Below are positions 1-6,246 of a stretch of DNA of 6,335 nucleotides, piece after piece. Origin of the DNA: an uncultured Eubacteriales bacterium (GTDB lineage Bacteria; Bacillota; Clostridia; Christensenellales; Borkfalkiaceae); contig CAJMCT010000059.1 in assembly GCA_905211955.1 (NCBI GenBank), forward strand, positions 1 through 6,335. Direction: 5' to 3'. Below the pieces are notes generated by a model. That model was not told the origin of the DNA. It worked only from the letters and a program-made list of their open reading frames with translations, and did no database searches. The first letter of the stretch is position 1. Each line of letters begins with the position of its first letter. The position numbers and the translations under genes were made by a program.

Positions 1-140
1 TGGCTATTTCCGTATTCGTGTTTATAATCACTAAGCAACCCTACCCTGCCGTGTATGTATTTGTAATATTAATATTAAAATCATTTCTACTAATAAAATG
101 GAAATGACACAATAAGTATCATAATGTGACTAGCGGTTTC

Positions 141-169
141 TTGCTTTCATTTTAATCTATTATTAAAAT
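141..169 (+). promoter_or_regulatory. Predicted sigma-A type promoter for the PAP2 gene
   Basis: TTGCTT at 141-146 resembles a -35 box, and TAAAAT at 164-169 differs from the consensus TATAAT at one base. The two are separated by the ideal 17 nt. Transcription would start near base 176, giving a leader of about 35 nt before the ATG at 211. The match is good in form, but in such A+T-rich DNA -10-like hexamers are common, so this remains a prediction. Confidence 0.5.
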
Positions 170-170
170 G
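148..170. repeat. Inverted repeat overlapping the promoter, possible operator
   Basis: CATTTTAAT (148-156) and ATTAAAATG (162-170) are perfect 9-bp reverse complements around a 5-nt centre. The right arm contains the predicted -10 box and the left arm lies in the promoter spacer, so a dimeric repressor bound here would block transcription of the PAP2 gene. There is no T-run after it, so it is not a terminator. Seven of nine bases per arm are A or T outside the C/G end, so chance is a real alternative. Confidence 0.3.
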
Positions 171-197
171 TTATTAAGCACAGTCTTAATACAAAAT

Positions 198-204
198 AGG
201 AAGG
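198..204 (+). promoter_or_regulatory. Ribosome binding site of the PAP2 gene
   Basis: AGGAAGG lies 6 nt before the ATG at 211. It is the strongest purine-rich site in the leader and supports that ATG as the start. Confidence 0.75.
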
Positions 205-210
205 TTAACA

Positions 211-882
211 ATGATAAGTAAGAAAAAGACGTTTTTTGCAGGCATAACTTTTGTGATAGCATTTATTATATGGACATTTTTAGTACTGATAATCGATGTG
301 AAATCAATTGGTCCAAATAATTCAAGCGTAGGTTTTGCATGGATTAATGGATATTTTCACAATAAAATTGGTGTAAACATGCCTTTATACGTTATCACCG
401 ATTGGCTTGGGTTTGTACCTATTATAATTGCATTTTCTTTTGCAATCTTAGGACTTTTAGAATGGATAAAAAGGAAAAGTTTGCTAAAAGTTGATTACAG
501 TATACTAATACTTGGTATATTTTATATTGTTGTTATTGGCATCTACGTTTTATTTGAAATGATTGTTATAAATTATAGGCCAATATTAATAGATGGTTAT
601 TTAGAAGCGTCTTATCCATCATCTACAACAATGCTTACAATCTGTGTTATGCCAACGGCATTAATACAATATAAATATCGTATAAAAAATAAGATTTTAC
701 GTAGGGTAATTATACATATCATAGCTATTTTTACAGTCTTTATGGTTATAGGAAGACTTATATCTGGCGTTCATTGGATTACTGATATAATAGGTGGCGC
801 TATAGTTAGCACAGGACTTGTTCTTATTTATTGTTCAATTTGTAAATTATATAATTCACAACAAAAAAAGACTGACAAATAG
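211..882 (+). CDS. PAP2-superfamily membrane phosphatase-like protein
   Basis: This is a 223-residue integral membrane protein with about six hydrophobic segments (near residues 7-29, 66-84, 96-116, 135-153, 163-181 and 190-211). It belongs to the type 2 phosphatidic acid phosphatase superfamily, whose members remove phosphate from lipid phosphates such as undecaprenyl diphosphate or phosphatidate at the membrane. The third signature is clear: G181-R182, H188 as the expected nucleophile, and D192. The first signature keeps R123-P124, but the usual lysine seven residues before the arginine is E116. The second, normally P-S-G-H, reads PSST (136-139), so the proton-donor histidine is replaced by threonine. 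From memory, clostridial relatives share the PSSTT form, so this looks like a subfamily rather than a mutation. Its reaction is therefore uncertain. The start is backed by AGGAAGG 6 nt upstream. The gene stands alone and converges on the glycosidase operon, so no functional link is implied. Confidence 0.88.
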   Translation: MISKKKTFFAGITFVIAFIIWTFLVLIIDVKSIGPNNSSVGFAWINGYFHNKIGVNMPLYVITDWLGFVPIIIAFSFAILGLLEWIKRKSLLKVDYSILILGIFYIVVIGIYVLFEMIVINYRPILIDGYLEASYPSSTTMLTICVMPTALIQYKYRIKNKILRRVIIHIIAIFTVFMVIGRLISGVHWITDIIGGAIVSTGLVLIYCSICKLYNSQQKKTDK

Positions 883-894
883 TCAGTCTTTTTT
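864..894. terminator. Bidirectional intrinsic terminator between convergent genes
   Basis: GACTGAC (870-876) and GTCAGTC (882-888) form a perfect stem around the 5-nt loop AAATA. It is extended by a run of A on the left and six T on the right, giving up to 13 pairs (864-876 with 882-894). Read on either strand the stem is followed by a T-run, so it can end both the PAP2 transcript and the operon transcript. The PAP2 stop codon (880-882) lies in the loop and the first base of the right arm. The operon's last stop codon is only a few bases beyond. Confidence 0.92.
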
Positions 895-896
895 AT

Positions 897-3326
897 TTAC
901 ATGTTTTCTTTGATTCTTGCTTTTACCTCATCTCTTAAAGGTGAAACTTCTAAAATACTTAAAAATTCTTCGATCGATTTAGCTTCTTTAAGTTTTATCC
1001 AAGAACCCCAGAATTTTTGGTCGTTATCGCCTTCGGATCTTGATAGAACGTCTTTTGCCCTAATCAAAACTTTTTCTATATCAGAAAGTTTTTTACTTTT
1101 TACGATTACTTTGTATTTCTTAGAAGGATTAAACTTAAATTCTGCCGTGGCATTGTCTAAATATAATTCTTTTAAAGGAATCTTTTTACCATTTTCGTAA
1201 ACGACAATTTCACCGTCTATAATATTCTTAAATACAACTCTTAAAGTACGGTTTTTAGGAATAACCTTGCTTGCTCCAAAGGTTTCTATATCAAGCGTTG
1301 AAATCTCACAATCGTCTTTAATTTCAAAATTATTAGCAAACTTTGTAAATACTTCACCTTTTTGTTTCGAACCCTCAGAACCGTCTTCAAACAAGGTAAA
1401 TTCTCCCTTTCCACTATATACGTCAACTTCAAGTTTACTTGGGTTTCCTGCAAAGTTTCCTTTATCCATTGAAAGCGGAATAATAGTACCTTCTTTTGCA
1501 AGAACGGGAATAGACTCTAATTTTCTCATAAGAGTTTTCTTTTCCCCTTTTTCACCTACGACGTATACGTCACCGGTAAATATATCCGTCCACTTGCCTT
1601 CAGGTAGCCAAACTTCAGTATATGAATATCCGTCTTCTTTAACAGGAGTAATAACTGGTGCAACGATTAAGTTTTCACCAAATAGATATTGATACTTCAT
1701 ATCATACGCAGGTTTTTTATCAGCCCATTTATAATACATAGGCTCGATAAGCGCTAAACCGTCTTTATGCGTTCTATAACTCAATGAGTAAAGAAGCGGA
1801 ATAAGTTTATGACGAAGTCTAAACCAGTCTTCGGCAATTCTACCCGTACCGTTCCCGTATACCCAAGGCTCTTTAGTCGTTGTTTCAGCATTAGAACAGT
1901 GCAATCTATTTATAGGACTAAATACACCAAATTGTATGTGTCTTAAATACAATTCTTCGTTCATTTCGCCACACATATGACCGCCAATATCGTGACTCCA
2001 CCAAGTATAACCAATATTGCTTGCAGTAAGAGTAAAATATGCAAGATATTTTAACGTTTCCCAAGTAATAAAGGTATCCCCAGAGAATCCTAACGGATAA
2101 CGGTGAGAGCCAACACCCGAAAATCTTGATAAAATAAGCGGAACGTCGTGATTTACGCCATTATCTAAATAGTGATAGTGATTTAGCGCCCAAAGCGGAT
2201 CTAAGCCTTCTAATGCAGAATTAGTGCCTTGTTGCCAGTCTATCCACCAAAATGCTACGCCGTCTTTTTCGTAAGGCTTATGTAATATTTCAAAGTATTT
2301 ATTAATAAAGTGCGTATCGGCAATATCGAAGTTGACTTTTTGTTTGGTTTTGGGGTCAACACCCATAGCAATAGCCATTTCTTCATACATATCATCCCAC
2401 CAACGAACTCCGTCCGCAGGGTGAACATTTAAGGTGATTTTAAGGTTCATATCCTCAATCTTTTTAAGGAAAGCCTTATAGTCGGGGAATAAATTAACGT
2501 TCCAAGAATACCCCGTCCAACCGTTATTGCCGTTAAACGCTGTCTTGTCTTCGTTTTCTTCGGTTATACCCTTTTCTTCTTTGACAAAATCAGAATAGTG
2601 CCAATCCATATCAATGGTAGCAACGGTTAAAGGAATATCTCTTTCGCTAAATCTATTAAGCAAAGTCAAGTATTCCTTATCGGTATATCTATAATATCTA
2701 CTCCACCAGTTTCCGAGCGAATATCTCGGCACCATAGGAACGCTTCCACAAATCTCGTAAAGCGCCTTTACAGCCCCGCGATAATCTTTCCCATAAGCAA
2801 ACACGTATTCGTCCGTTCCAAGCCCCTTTTCTGCGATAATTTCGCCTTTATCAGAGAGTGAAAGAGATTTAGCGTCGTCAAACAAAGCAATACCCGTTTT
2901 AGAACATACGCCATTAGAGATATTAATCTTTTTTGCCCTATCCTTTAATGCATATTCGCAAAACATATCCCCGTCGCAACAATCAAGGGTTCTATAGGTG
3001 CCTTTTAAGTTTCCTTCATTAGAAATTTTCTTTTCTACTCCGTCAATTTCTATACGGCAGTCTTTTCTATTTGGTTTGATTATTAGTTTGCAAGCCTTGG
3101 TAATAATGAAAAGTTCATCTTCATTTGAAGAAATTGAAAAATCAACTTTTTCCAAGTTTCTAAACCAAACTGACTGGGTTGCATTATCACGGAAAATCTT
3201 TTGATCGTTTTTTTCAATTCTAAACAAACGATCTTTAAGAACTGTGATGCGATAATCATTCCAATAAACGACGTTATCTTTGTTAGCAATAGGACTTGTT
3301 TTTACAATTAAATGTTTTTTTAGCAT
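897..3326 (-). CDS. Glycoside hydrolase family 31 alpha-glycosidase
   Basis: This 809-residue enzyme has the full GH31 layout: an N-terminal beta-sandwich (about 1-195), a TIM barrel (about 198-520), a proximal beta domain, and a DUF5110-type distal beta domain (about 630-690). GH31 enzymes cleave terminal alpha-linked sugars (glucose, xylose, galactose, GalNAc, sulfoquinovose and others) with retention. In the barrel, T237-I-D239 leads a substrate-binding strand. D363 in WWIDWQQG is the expected nucleophile. D417 in GFSGDTF is the expected acid/base, followed by WWSHDIGGH (442-450). The nucleophile loop lacks the D-M-N-E pattern of classical alpha-glucosidases, so the substrate cannot be named. 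A charged, probably helical tail (about 745-809) follows the last beta domain. There is no signal peptide, so it should be cytoplasmic. It is the last gene of the operon, 11 nt after the metallo-hydrolase gene. AAAAAGG (3333-3339) sits 6 nt before the ATG and overlaps the preceding stop codon, which suggests translational coupling. Confidence 0.95.
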   Translation of the reverse strand: MLKKHLIVKTSPIANKDNVVYWNDYRITVLKDRLFRIEKNDQKIFRDNATQSVWFRNLEKVDFSISSNEDELFIITKACKLIIKPNRKDCRIEIDGVEKKISNEGNLKGTYRTLDCCDGDMFCEYALKDRAKKINISNGVCSKTGIALFDDAKSLSLSDKGEIIAEKGLGTDEYVFAYGKDYRGAVKALYEICGSVPMVPRYSLGNWWSRYYRYTDKEYLTLLNRFSERDIPLTVATIDMDWHYSDFVKEEKGITEENEDKTAFNGNNGWTGYSWNVNLFPDYKAFLKKIEDMNLKITLNVHPADGVRWWDDMYEEMAIAMGVDPKTKQKVNFDIADTHFINKYFEILHKPYEKDGVAFWWIDWQQGTNSALEGLDPLWALNHYHYLDNGVNHDVPLILSRFSGVGSHRYPLGFSGDTFITWETLKYLAYFTLTASNIGYTWWSHDIGGHMCGEMNEELYLRHIQFGVFSPINRLHCSNAETTTKEPWVYGNGTGRIAEDWFRLRHKLIPLLYSLSYRTHKDGLALIEPMYYKWADKKPAYDMKYQYLFGENLIVAPVITPVKEDGYSYTEVWLPEGKWTDIFTGDVYVVGEKGEKKTLMRKLESIPVLAKEGTIIPLSMDKGNFAGNPSKLEVDVYSGKGEFTLFEDGSEGSKQKGEVFTKFANNFEIKDDCEISTLDIETFGASKVIPKNRTLRVVFKNIIDGEIVVYENGKKIPLKELYLDNATAEFKFNPSKKYKVIVKSKKLSDIEKVLIRAKDVLSRSEGDNDQKFWGSWIKLKEAKSIEEFLSILEVSPLRDEVKARIKENM

Positions 3327-3332
3327 GATATA

Positions 3333-3339
3333 CCTTTTT
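3333..3339 (-). promoter_or_regulatory. Ribosome binding site of the GH31 gene, overlapping the upstream stop
   Basis: On the - strand AAAAAGG lies 6 nt before the ATG at 3326. It shares bases with the TAA (3340-3338) of the metallo-hydrolase gene. Ribosomes ending that gene would uncover or reuse this site, which fits coupled translation of the two proteins. Confidence 0.7.
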
Positions 3340-4174
3340 ATATTTTAATTTTTAAGCCGTCGTACGTGACAACAAATCCGTACTTTTTGGCTAGTTTTTT
3401 CATAAAGTTATGGTTTTTTACGTGGTTATGTGAAAAGTGCGTGACGTAAACTTTAGTTTTATTGTTTACTGCACCAATATCTAAAAGAGCATCAAAAAGA
3501 ATTTTATCATCTTTCATAGACATGTGGTTTCCCCACGTTTCAGTTTCTATACCGTGGGTGCAATCTAAACTTAAAGCATCAAACTTAACGCCATTTTCCT
3601 TAATATAGTCGATATCTTCTTGTGGAAGAATTCCCGTGTCGTTTCCATAAAGAAAGGTTTTTACACCCTTTTCAATTATGTAAACGAAAGCATCTTCTTT
3701 TTTAGCGTGGTCGGCTTTTAGTGGCGTTATAAAATAGTCGCCAAGTTTAACCTTTTCAAATGCTTTAAGTTCTATAAAATGAATATATTTGGCAATATCG
3801 GGGTGAATTTCGTCTTGATGAAAAAGCCAAAATTTTCTTTCAACTTCTTTATTGCCACAAATATAAATATCCTGCTCTTTTAATTTGTGAGCAAAGTATG
3901 CTCCACGCATATTAAAATACATTGGCACATAGTGGTCGGAGTGCGTGTGCGTAATCAGTAAATATTTTATCGCTGACAAATCAACGTCGTATTTTACCGA
4001 ATTACTATAACTATCAGCACTAAAATCTATCATAAGGTCGTTATCAATAACAACTTGTGTTCTTGCCCTTAGATTTTTACCTTTTTTAGTCCTTGCTTCT
4101 AGACAAACGTCGCAATTACAAAATGCACAAGGTATCCCTTCCGCTGCGGCAGTACCTAAATATCTAATTTCCAT
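3338..4174 (-). CDS. PhnP-like metallo-beta-lactamase-fold hydrolase
   Basis: This 278-residue cytoplasmic protein has the metallo-beta-lactamase fold. The metal motif HTHSDH gives H76, H78, D80 and H81. H156, D179 (in YGNDTG) and H246 (in THFSHNH) complete a two-metal site. Near the N-terminus C16, C19, C21 and C24 lie in PCAFCNCDVC. The C-x-C-x2-C part together with H249, three residues after H246, matches the structural zinc site of PhnP, the phosphodiesterase that opens 5-phosphoribosyl 1,2-cyclic phosphate in C-P lyase pathways. No other phosphonate genes are visible, and both neighbours are glycosidases. So I infer a related enzyme acting on a sugar-derived cyclic phosphate, phosphodiester or lactone rather than PhnP itself. 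Its ATG comes 1 nt after the stop codon of the preceding gene, with no strong Shine-Dalgarno site. Translation probably depends on reinitiation. Other members of this fold group (RNase Z, UlaG-type lactonases) lack the cysteine site. Confidence 0.9.
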   Translation of the reverse strand: MEIRYLGTAAAEGIPCAFCNCDVCLEARTKKGKNLRARTQVVIDNDLMIDFSADSYSNSVKYDVDLSAIKYLLITHTHSDHYVPMYFNMRGAYFAHKLKEQDIYICGNKEVERKFWLFHQDEIHPDIAKYIHFIELKAFEKVKLGDYFITPLKADHAKKEDAFVYIIEKGVKTFLYGNDTGILPQEDIDYIKENGVKFDALSLDCTHGIETETWGNHMSMKDDKILFDALLDIGAVNNKTKVYVTHFSHNHVKNHNFMKKLAKKYGFVVTYDGLKIKI

Positions 4175-4175
4175 A

Positions 4176-6191
4176 TTAATAATTTATCTTTATCGTTCCG
4201 TAGTTTCCTACTTCGCCTTTAAGTTTAACAATACCATTAGAGTATGAATAATCAGCGGAAAGATTGTCGCCTAAAATAGTTAAACTCTTTGGTACTCTAT
4301 CTGATTTGACGTTAATATCAAATTCTTTTTTGAGTTTTTCTTCAACGTTTACAAGTTCGATAAAGTTAAGAATAAACGCATCGTCAGTTTTGAAAGCCGT
4401 AGTTTCAACAGTTCCCGATAATTTTGAATTAATAGTAAAATTATCTTTGCCAACTAATTTGTTTACGATATTCATAAACACTTCCTTAAAGCAAACCCTA
4501 TCTTCTTGTTCGATAGCACCTGCAACCCAAACGACTTTACCTTTGCCATATTCGGTTATCATAACCGCAGGATAATCAGTTAAAATTCCGGGGGGATTTG
4601 AGTGTATTGAAGCATATTGCAAGTGGTTTGCAGGGTCAGTGTAAGGCAACTTAATTTTGCCCTTAACAACACATTCATCTTCTACCTTAAAGTATGGCAA
4701 CGCATAGTTTATAGGCATTGGAGATTCCGCATTAAACGTTTCAAACAAATCGTAAATACTCTTATCTGGACTAATATAGGTTTTTGTTTCCTTACTAAAT
4801 CCAACAAATTCAGCACCAAAGAATTCCTTCATTAACTTAGCATTGCTCTTGCCAGAAAGATATAAATTACCACCATTTTTAACGTAATCATAAATAGTTT
4901 CTTCATAATCGTTTCCGATAAAATCTTGTAATTCACCTGCAACGATTAATTTATAATCTTTAATTCTATCCATTATTCCGTTTGCAATAACACTAACAGG
5001 AATATGGTTTTCAATTAAAGTTTGACAAGCATTTACACCACTAAACATATTGCAAGCATGATATCCACGTTCGGGGTTAAACTTTACTTTAGAATCAAAG
5101 AAAAGCCCAACGTCTTTTACCATTTCGCCTTCGTAGAACTGTTCAAAAGGCGCAATTTTGTCGAATATACGACCAATATTCTCGTAAACTCTGCCGTCAA
5201 GCGTGCCATCGGGGTTGATTGCATCAATAATTAAATTTGCACCATGGTGATAACTTGTAAGCATCAATTCAGTCTTTAACATGTTGTCTGTTTTAGATGC
5301 AGTATGTTCGTTTAAACTTTTGTCGCAACGGCAAACCATATACTCAAACGGCGGATTTTTGGTCACTTCTCTATAATATTTAGCACAAAACGAGTGACTA
5401 TAAAGATTCCCATAAAGATCTCCACCTGCAAATTCACAGTTATCGTTAACGTTTTCAGTTTGAGCACATTTGCCAGAGAATGCTAAAACTGTAGCGCAAT
5501 TTTGCTCGGTCGTGACACCCGGATAGAATTCATTGGTCAAAGTTACAAGGTATGCAGAAAATTCAGCCATCCACTCTTGCATTTTTTTAACGTGGAGTTT
5601 AAATCTTTCGTCATTCCAGTCTTCTTTTTCGGGCATAAGACCGCCTACTTCTTCTTCCCAACGTTTTTTACAAGCATCACAATGGCAAGGCATTGGCCAA
5701 AACAACATATCGTAAAATAAGCCCTTAATTCCCTTATAACAACTTGCCATTTCTTTAACTTGCTCACGGATAAATGCTCTATATTCTAAATTGTTTGGGC
5801 AACACAAACCGTATCTTTGTCCCAAGTCTATATGTGTTCTACCGTCGGGAATTCTAATTGCCCACTCAGGATGATTTTTTTCTGCCCAAGTGTTATAGAT
5901 AACACTATAATAACCAACGACGTCCATGCCGGCATCAATACACTTGTCAACAAGTTTTTTAATTTTATTATCGTTAATAAAGGCATTGTGCGTCTTAGCA
6001 ACATTGGTTGGAAAATTACATAATCCCGTATGAGATTGAAAATATATCATCGGGGACTGAATTTTTGCTTTAACAAGATTGTTAAAGTACTCGTCAACGT
6101 CAAACTTAGATAAAAATTCTTCATTCCAGTCTTCAATATGCATATCGACTAGATTTCTTCTATAAACTTTACTATACCATTTATTAGACAT
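4176..6191 (-). CDS. Putative glycosidase, GHL6 barrel with beta-galactosidase trimerisation-like domain
   Basis: This 671-residue protein is built like the large group of putative glycosidases with a 'hypothetical glycosyl hydrolase 6' TIM barrel (about 10-345). A flavodoxin/glutaminase-like domain of the beta-galactosidase trimerisation type follows (about 357-580), then a small beta domain (about 590-671). In the barrel, the strand GLFYDM places D161 where such enzymes carry a catalytic acid, followed by FWPMPCHCDACKKRW with the typical cysteine motif C169, C171, C174. TTEQN (E229) and IIDAINPDG (D323) are other candidate active-site strands. Characterised relatives include GH151-type alpha-L-fucosidases, but the group is mostly untested, so the sugar is unknown. 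Fourteen cysteines in the first 290 residues and no signal peptide point to the cytoplasm. The start is supported by AAGGA 6 nt upstream. It is the first complete gene of the operon in this window, and its stop lies 1 nt before the metallo-hydrolase start. Confidence 0.82.
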   Translation of the reverse strand: MSNKWYSKVYRRNLVDMHIEDWNEEFLSKFDVDEYFNNLVKAKIQSPMIYFQSHTGLCNFPTNVAKTHNAFINDNKIKKLVDKCIDAGMDVVGYYSVIYNTWAEKNHPEWAIRIPDGRTHIDLGQRYGLCCPNNLEYRAFIREQVKEMASCYKGIKGLFYDMLFWPMPCHCDACKKRWEEEVGGLMPEKEDWNDERFKLHVKKMQEWMAEFSAYLVTLTNEFYPGVTTEQNCATVLAFSGKCAQTENVNDNCEFAGGDLYGNLYSHSFCAKYYREVTKNPPFEYMVCRCDKSLNEHTASKTDNMLKTELMLTSYHHGANLIIDAINPDGTLDGRVYENIGRIFDKIAPFEQFYEGEMVKDVGLFFDSKVKFNPERGYHACNMFSGVNACQTLIENHIPVSVIANGIMDRIKDYKLIVAGELQDFIGNDYEETIYDYVKNGGNLYLSGKSNAKLMKEFFGAEFVGFSKETKTYISPDKSIYDLFETFNAESPMPINYALPYFKVEDECVVKGKIKLPYTDPANHLQYASIHSNPPGILTDYPAVMITEYGKGKVVWVAGAIEQEDRVCFKEVFMNIVNKLVGKDNFTINSKLSGTVETTAFKTDDAFILNFIELVNVEEKLKKEFDINVKSDRVPKSLTILGDNLSADYSYSNGIVKLKGEVGNYGTIKINY

Positions 6192-6197
6192 AATTTT

Positions 6198-6202
6198 TCC
6201 TT
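6198..6202 (-). promoter_or_regulatory. Ribosome binding site of the GHL6-type glycosidase gene
   Basis: On the - strand AAGGA lies 6 nt before the ATG at 6191. It decides the start, as there is no other purine-rich site in the 47-nt gap behind the upstream gene. Confidence 0.65.
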
Positions 6203-6217
6203 ATACATTAAACTTTC

Positions 6218-6246
6218 TTAACTAAAAAGTATTTTAAATTAGTTAA
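6218..6246. repeat. Inverted repeat at the gene junction, possible operator
   Basis: TTAACTAA (6218-6225) and TTAGTTAA (6239-6246) are perfect reverse complements with a 13-nt spacer. Their centres are 21 bp apart, about two helical turns, as for a dimeric regulator. The right arm contains the stop codon of the upstream partial gene. There is no G+C-rich stem and no T-run behind it on the - strand, so it does not look like a terminator. I found no convincing promoter in the 47-nt gap. Chance is a real alternative in such A+T-rich sequence. Confidence 0.25.

Larger units (their letters stand above)
1..210. other. Leader region before the PAP2 gene, no supported gene
   Basis: This A+T-rich stretch holds no coding region that I can support. 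On the + strand, bases 2-34 read as ten codons ending in TAA, and another frame stays open to about base 110. On the - strand, one frame is open over about 1-70. None has a start codon or recognisable protein character, so any of them could be the tail of a gene to the left or chance. Bases 64-77 form a 14-nt palindrome made only of A and T. The functional part appears to be the right third, with a predicted promoter (141-169), an inverted repeat (148-170) and a ribosome binding site (198-204). Confidence 0.5.

Noticed and set aside
2..34. Ten-codon + strand tail ending in TAA, as the end of a gene to the left
   Set aside because: Too short to judge. Competing frames on both strands are equally open, and no terminator follows it.
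64..77. 14-bp palindrome TAATATTAATATTA
   Set aside because: It is made only of A and T in a very A+T-rich leader, with no T-run or promoter relation that would give it a role.
901..1692. Open + strand frames at 901-1200 and 1267-1692
   Set aside because: They lie antisense to the GH31 gene, which has full family motifs across the region. They have no ribosome binding site of note and no recognisable protein features.
3338..4174. Reading the metallo-hydrolase as a C-P lyase pathway PhnP
   Set aside because: No phosphonate genes are present; both neighbours are glycosidases, so the gene symbol was not assigned.
4264..6023. Several open + strand frames of 60-103 codons
   Set aside because: All are antisense to the GHL6-type glycosidase gene and look like shadows of its codon use.
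901..6190. Apparent excess of the tetranucleotide ACGT in the operon
   Set aside because: A rough hand count gives about 29, only moderately above what base composition predicts. It can be explained by frequent GAC, AAC or TAC codons in front of G- or T-starting codons.
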